Below are positions 6,095 to 7,268 of a DNA stretch of 7,268 nucleotides, piece after piece (within the stretch, counting starts at the first letter, position 1; the number at the start of each line of letters is the position of its first letter). This stretch comes from Bacteroidales bacterium UBA1797 (lineage in GTDB: Bacteria > Bacteroidota > Bacteroidia > Bacteroidales > VadinHA17): NCBI GenBank assembly GCA_002319885.1, contig DCFT01000090.1:1-7268 (forward strand). The letters run 5' to 3'. The translations under genes and the position numbers were made by a program. The notes under the pieces are model-generated. The model was given only the letters and a program-made list of their open reading frames with translations, was not told where the DNA came from and did not search any database.

Positions 6095-7264
6095 CTAATA
6101 TTCGAATGTACCGAATTCAGACTTAAGAGTAATACTTTTCCTATCAGATGCTTCACAATAACCCACAATCTGAGCTTCAAGATTAAATGCTGCGGCAATA
6201 CTGATTATTTCTGCAGCATTTTTCTGATCTGTATAAATCTCAAACCTGTGACCCATATTGAATACCTTATACATTTCTTCCCATGATGTTCCTGATTGTT
6301 CCTGAATAAGTCTGAATAGGATTGGCAATGGGAAGAGATTGTCCTTAACAATATGCATTTTATCAATAAAGTGCATGACCTTGGTTTGGCCTCCTCCTGA
6401 GCAGTGCACCATACCATGTATTTCTGAACGTATCGTTTCGAGCACTTTCTTTATAACAGGTGCATAAGTGCGTGTGGGTGAAAGCACAAGTTTCCCGGCA
6501 TCAGTGTTTAACCCATCAATCGGATCAGTGAGCTTGAATTTTCCTGAATAAATAAGGTCATAAGCCAAAGTGGTATCGAGACTTTCCGGATATTTTGAAG
6601 CGAGATAGGGTGCAAAAAGATCGTGCCTTGCGGAAGTTAGTCCATTGCTCCCCATACCACTGTTATACTCTTTCTCATAGCTGGTCTTTCCGGATGATGA
6701 GAATCCTATAATTATGTCACCGTCTTTTATGGTGTGATTTGATATAACCTGTGATCTTTTAATCCTTGCCGTAACAGTTGAATCGATAACAATCGTTCTG
6801 ACCAGATCTCCCATGTCAGCAGTTTCCCCACCTGTTGACCATATACCAATACCCAGGCGCCGAAGCTCTTCCAGCACCTCTTCAGTTCCATTTATGACTG
6901 CCGATATAACCTCTCCAGGTATATGGTTTTTATTACGACCTATAGTTGATGAAAAAAGAATATTATCATATATTCCGACACACAGAAGATCATCGAGGTT
7001 CATCACAATTGCATCCTGTGCAATTCCTTTCCATACAGAAAAGTCACCGGTTTCTCTCCAGTAAATATAAGCGAGTGACGATTTTGTACCGGCCCCGTCA
7101 GAATGCATAATATTACAATAATCTTTGTCCCCACCCAGCAAATCGGGAACTATCTTACAGAAAGCCTTAGGATACAGACCTTTGTCAATATTTTTAATTG
7201 CAGAATGCACATCTTCCTTTGAAGAAGAAACACCTCTTCTGCTGTACTTTGATTCGATGGCCAT
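6095..7264 (-). CDS. purM: Phosphoribosylformylglycinamidine cyclo-ligase (AIR synthase)
   Basis: PurM closes the imidazole ring, converting FGAM and ATP to AIR, ADP and phosphate, the fifth step of purine synthesis. The 389-residue product is longer than the E. coli enzyme (345) and of the type I associate with Bacteroidota. Family motifs appear in order: SDGAGTKSSLAY (55-66, nucleotide-binding region), AQDAIVMNLDDLLCVG (82-97), STGGETADMGDLV (143-155), GSNGLTSARHD (205-215), LSPTRTYAP (261-269), HGMVHCSGGGQ (283-293) and FNMGHRFEIY (335-344). The gene looks complete. The start is the ATG four bases from the right edge, supported by the typical start SKYSRRGVSSSKEDVHSAIKNIDKG, but the upstream region is not visible. 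It ends in TAG. prfA follows after 170 bases with its own promoter. Confidence 0.95.
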   Translation of the reverse strand: MAIESKYSRRGVSSSKEDVHSAIKNIDKGLYPKAFCKIVPDLLGGDKDYCNIMHSDGAGTKSSLAYIYWRETGDFSVWKGIAQDAIVMNLDDLLCVGIYDNILFSSTIGRNKNHIPGEVISAVINGTEEVLEELRRLGIGIWSTGGETADMGDLVRTIVIDSTVTARIKRSQVISNHTIKDGDIIIGFSSSGKTSYEKEYNSGMGSNGLTSARHDLFAPYLASKYPESLDTTLAYDLIYSGKFKLTDPIDGLNTDAGKLVLSPTRTYAPVIKKVLETIRSEIHGMVHCSGGGQTKVMHFIDKMHIVKDNLFPLPILFRLIQEQSGTSWEEMYKVFNMGHRFEIYTDQKNAAEIISIAAAFNLEAQIVGYCEASDRKSITLKSEFGTFEY

Positions 7265-7268
7265 AGTG

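Overview
This window looks like chromosomal housekeeping DNA from a member of the Bacteroidota. Three things point there. The proteins resemble Bacteroidota versions: a 389-residue PurM of the longer type, a DUF2851 family protein, and RF1 with an SGPGGQSVN loop. None of the start codons whose upstream sequence is visible has an AGGAGG-like ribosome binding site. Promoter candidates fit the TTTG...TAnnTTTG pattern of this phylum. This assignment comes from sequence recognition, not a database search.

All six recognised genes lie on the minus strand, so transcription runs from the right edge to the left. From right to left they are: purM (AIR synthase, purine synthesis, 6095-7264); prfA (release factor 1, 4839-5924); pyrF (orotidine 5'-phosphate decarboxylase, pyrimidine synthesis, 4000-4827); a DUF2851 gene of unknown function (2327-3649); rpsO (ribosomal protein S15, 1534-1803); and pnp (polynucleotide phosphorylase, cut by the left edge, 1-1451). 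prfA and pyrF are 11 bases apart and very likely form one transcription unit, with a clear promoter in front of prfA. rpsO and pnp keep their widespread order but have a strong hairpin terminator between them, so pnp probably depends on readthrough or its own promoter.

The least ordinary part is the intergenic DNA. Two long imperfect inverted repeats, built from ACAAAG-type units around GC-rich perfect palindromes, lie 40-65 bases past the stop codons of DUF2851 and pyrF and so bracket the DUF2851 gene. They look like one family of dispersed, hairpin-forming repeats. A separate 22-base element is shared, with one mismatch, by the upstream regions of DUF2851 and pnp.

I see no transposase, CRISPR array, RNA gene, phage or defence gene. 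I found no convincing new multi-gene system. The best leads are the uncharacterised DUF2851 protein, the repeat family and the shared upstream element.
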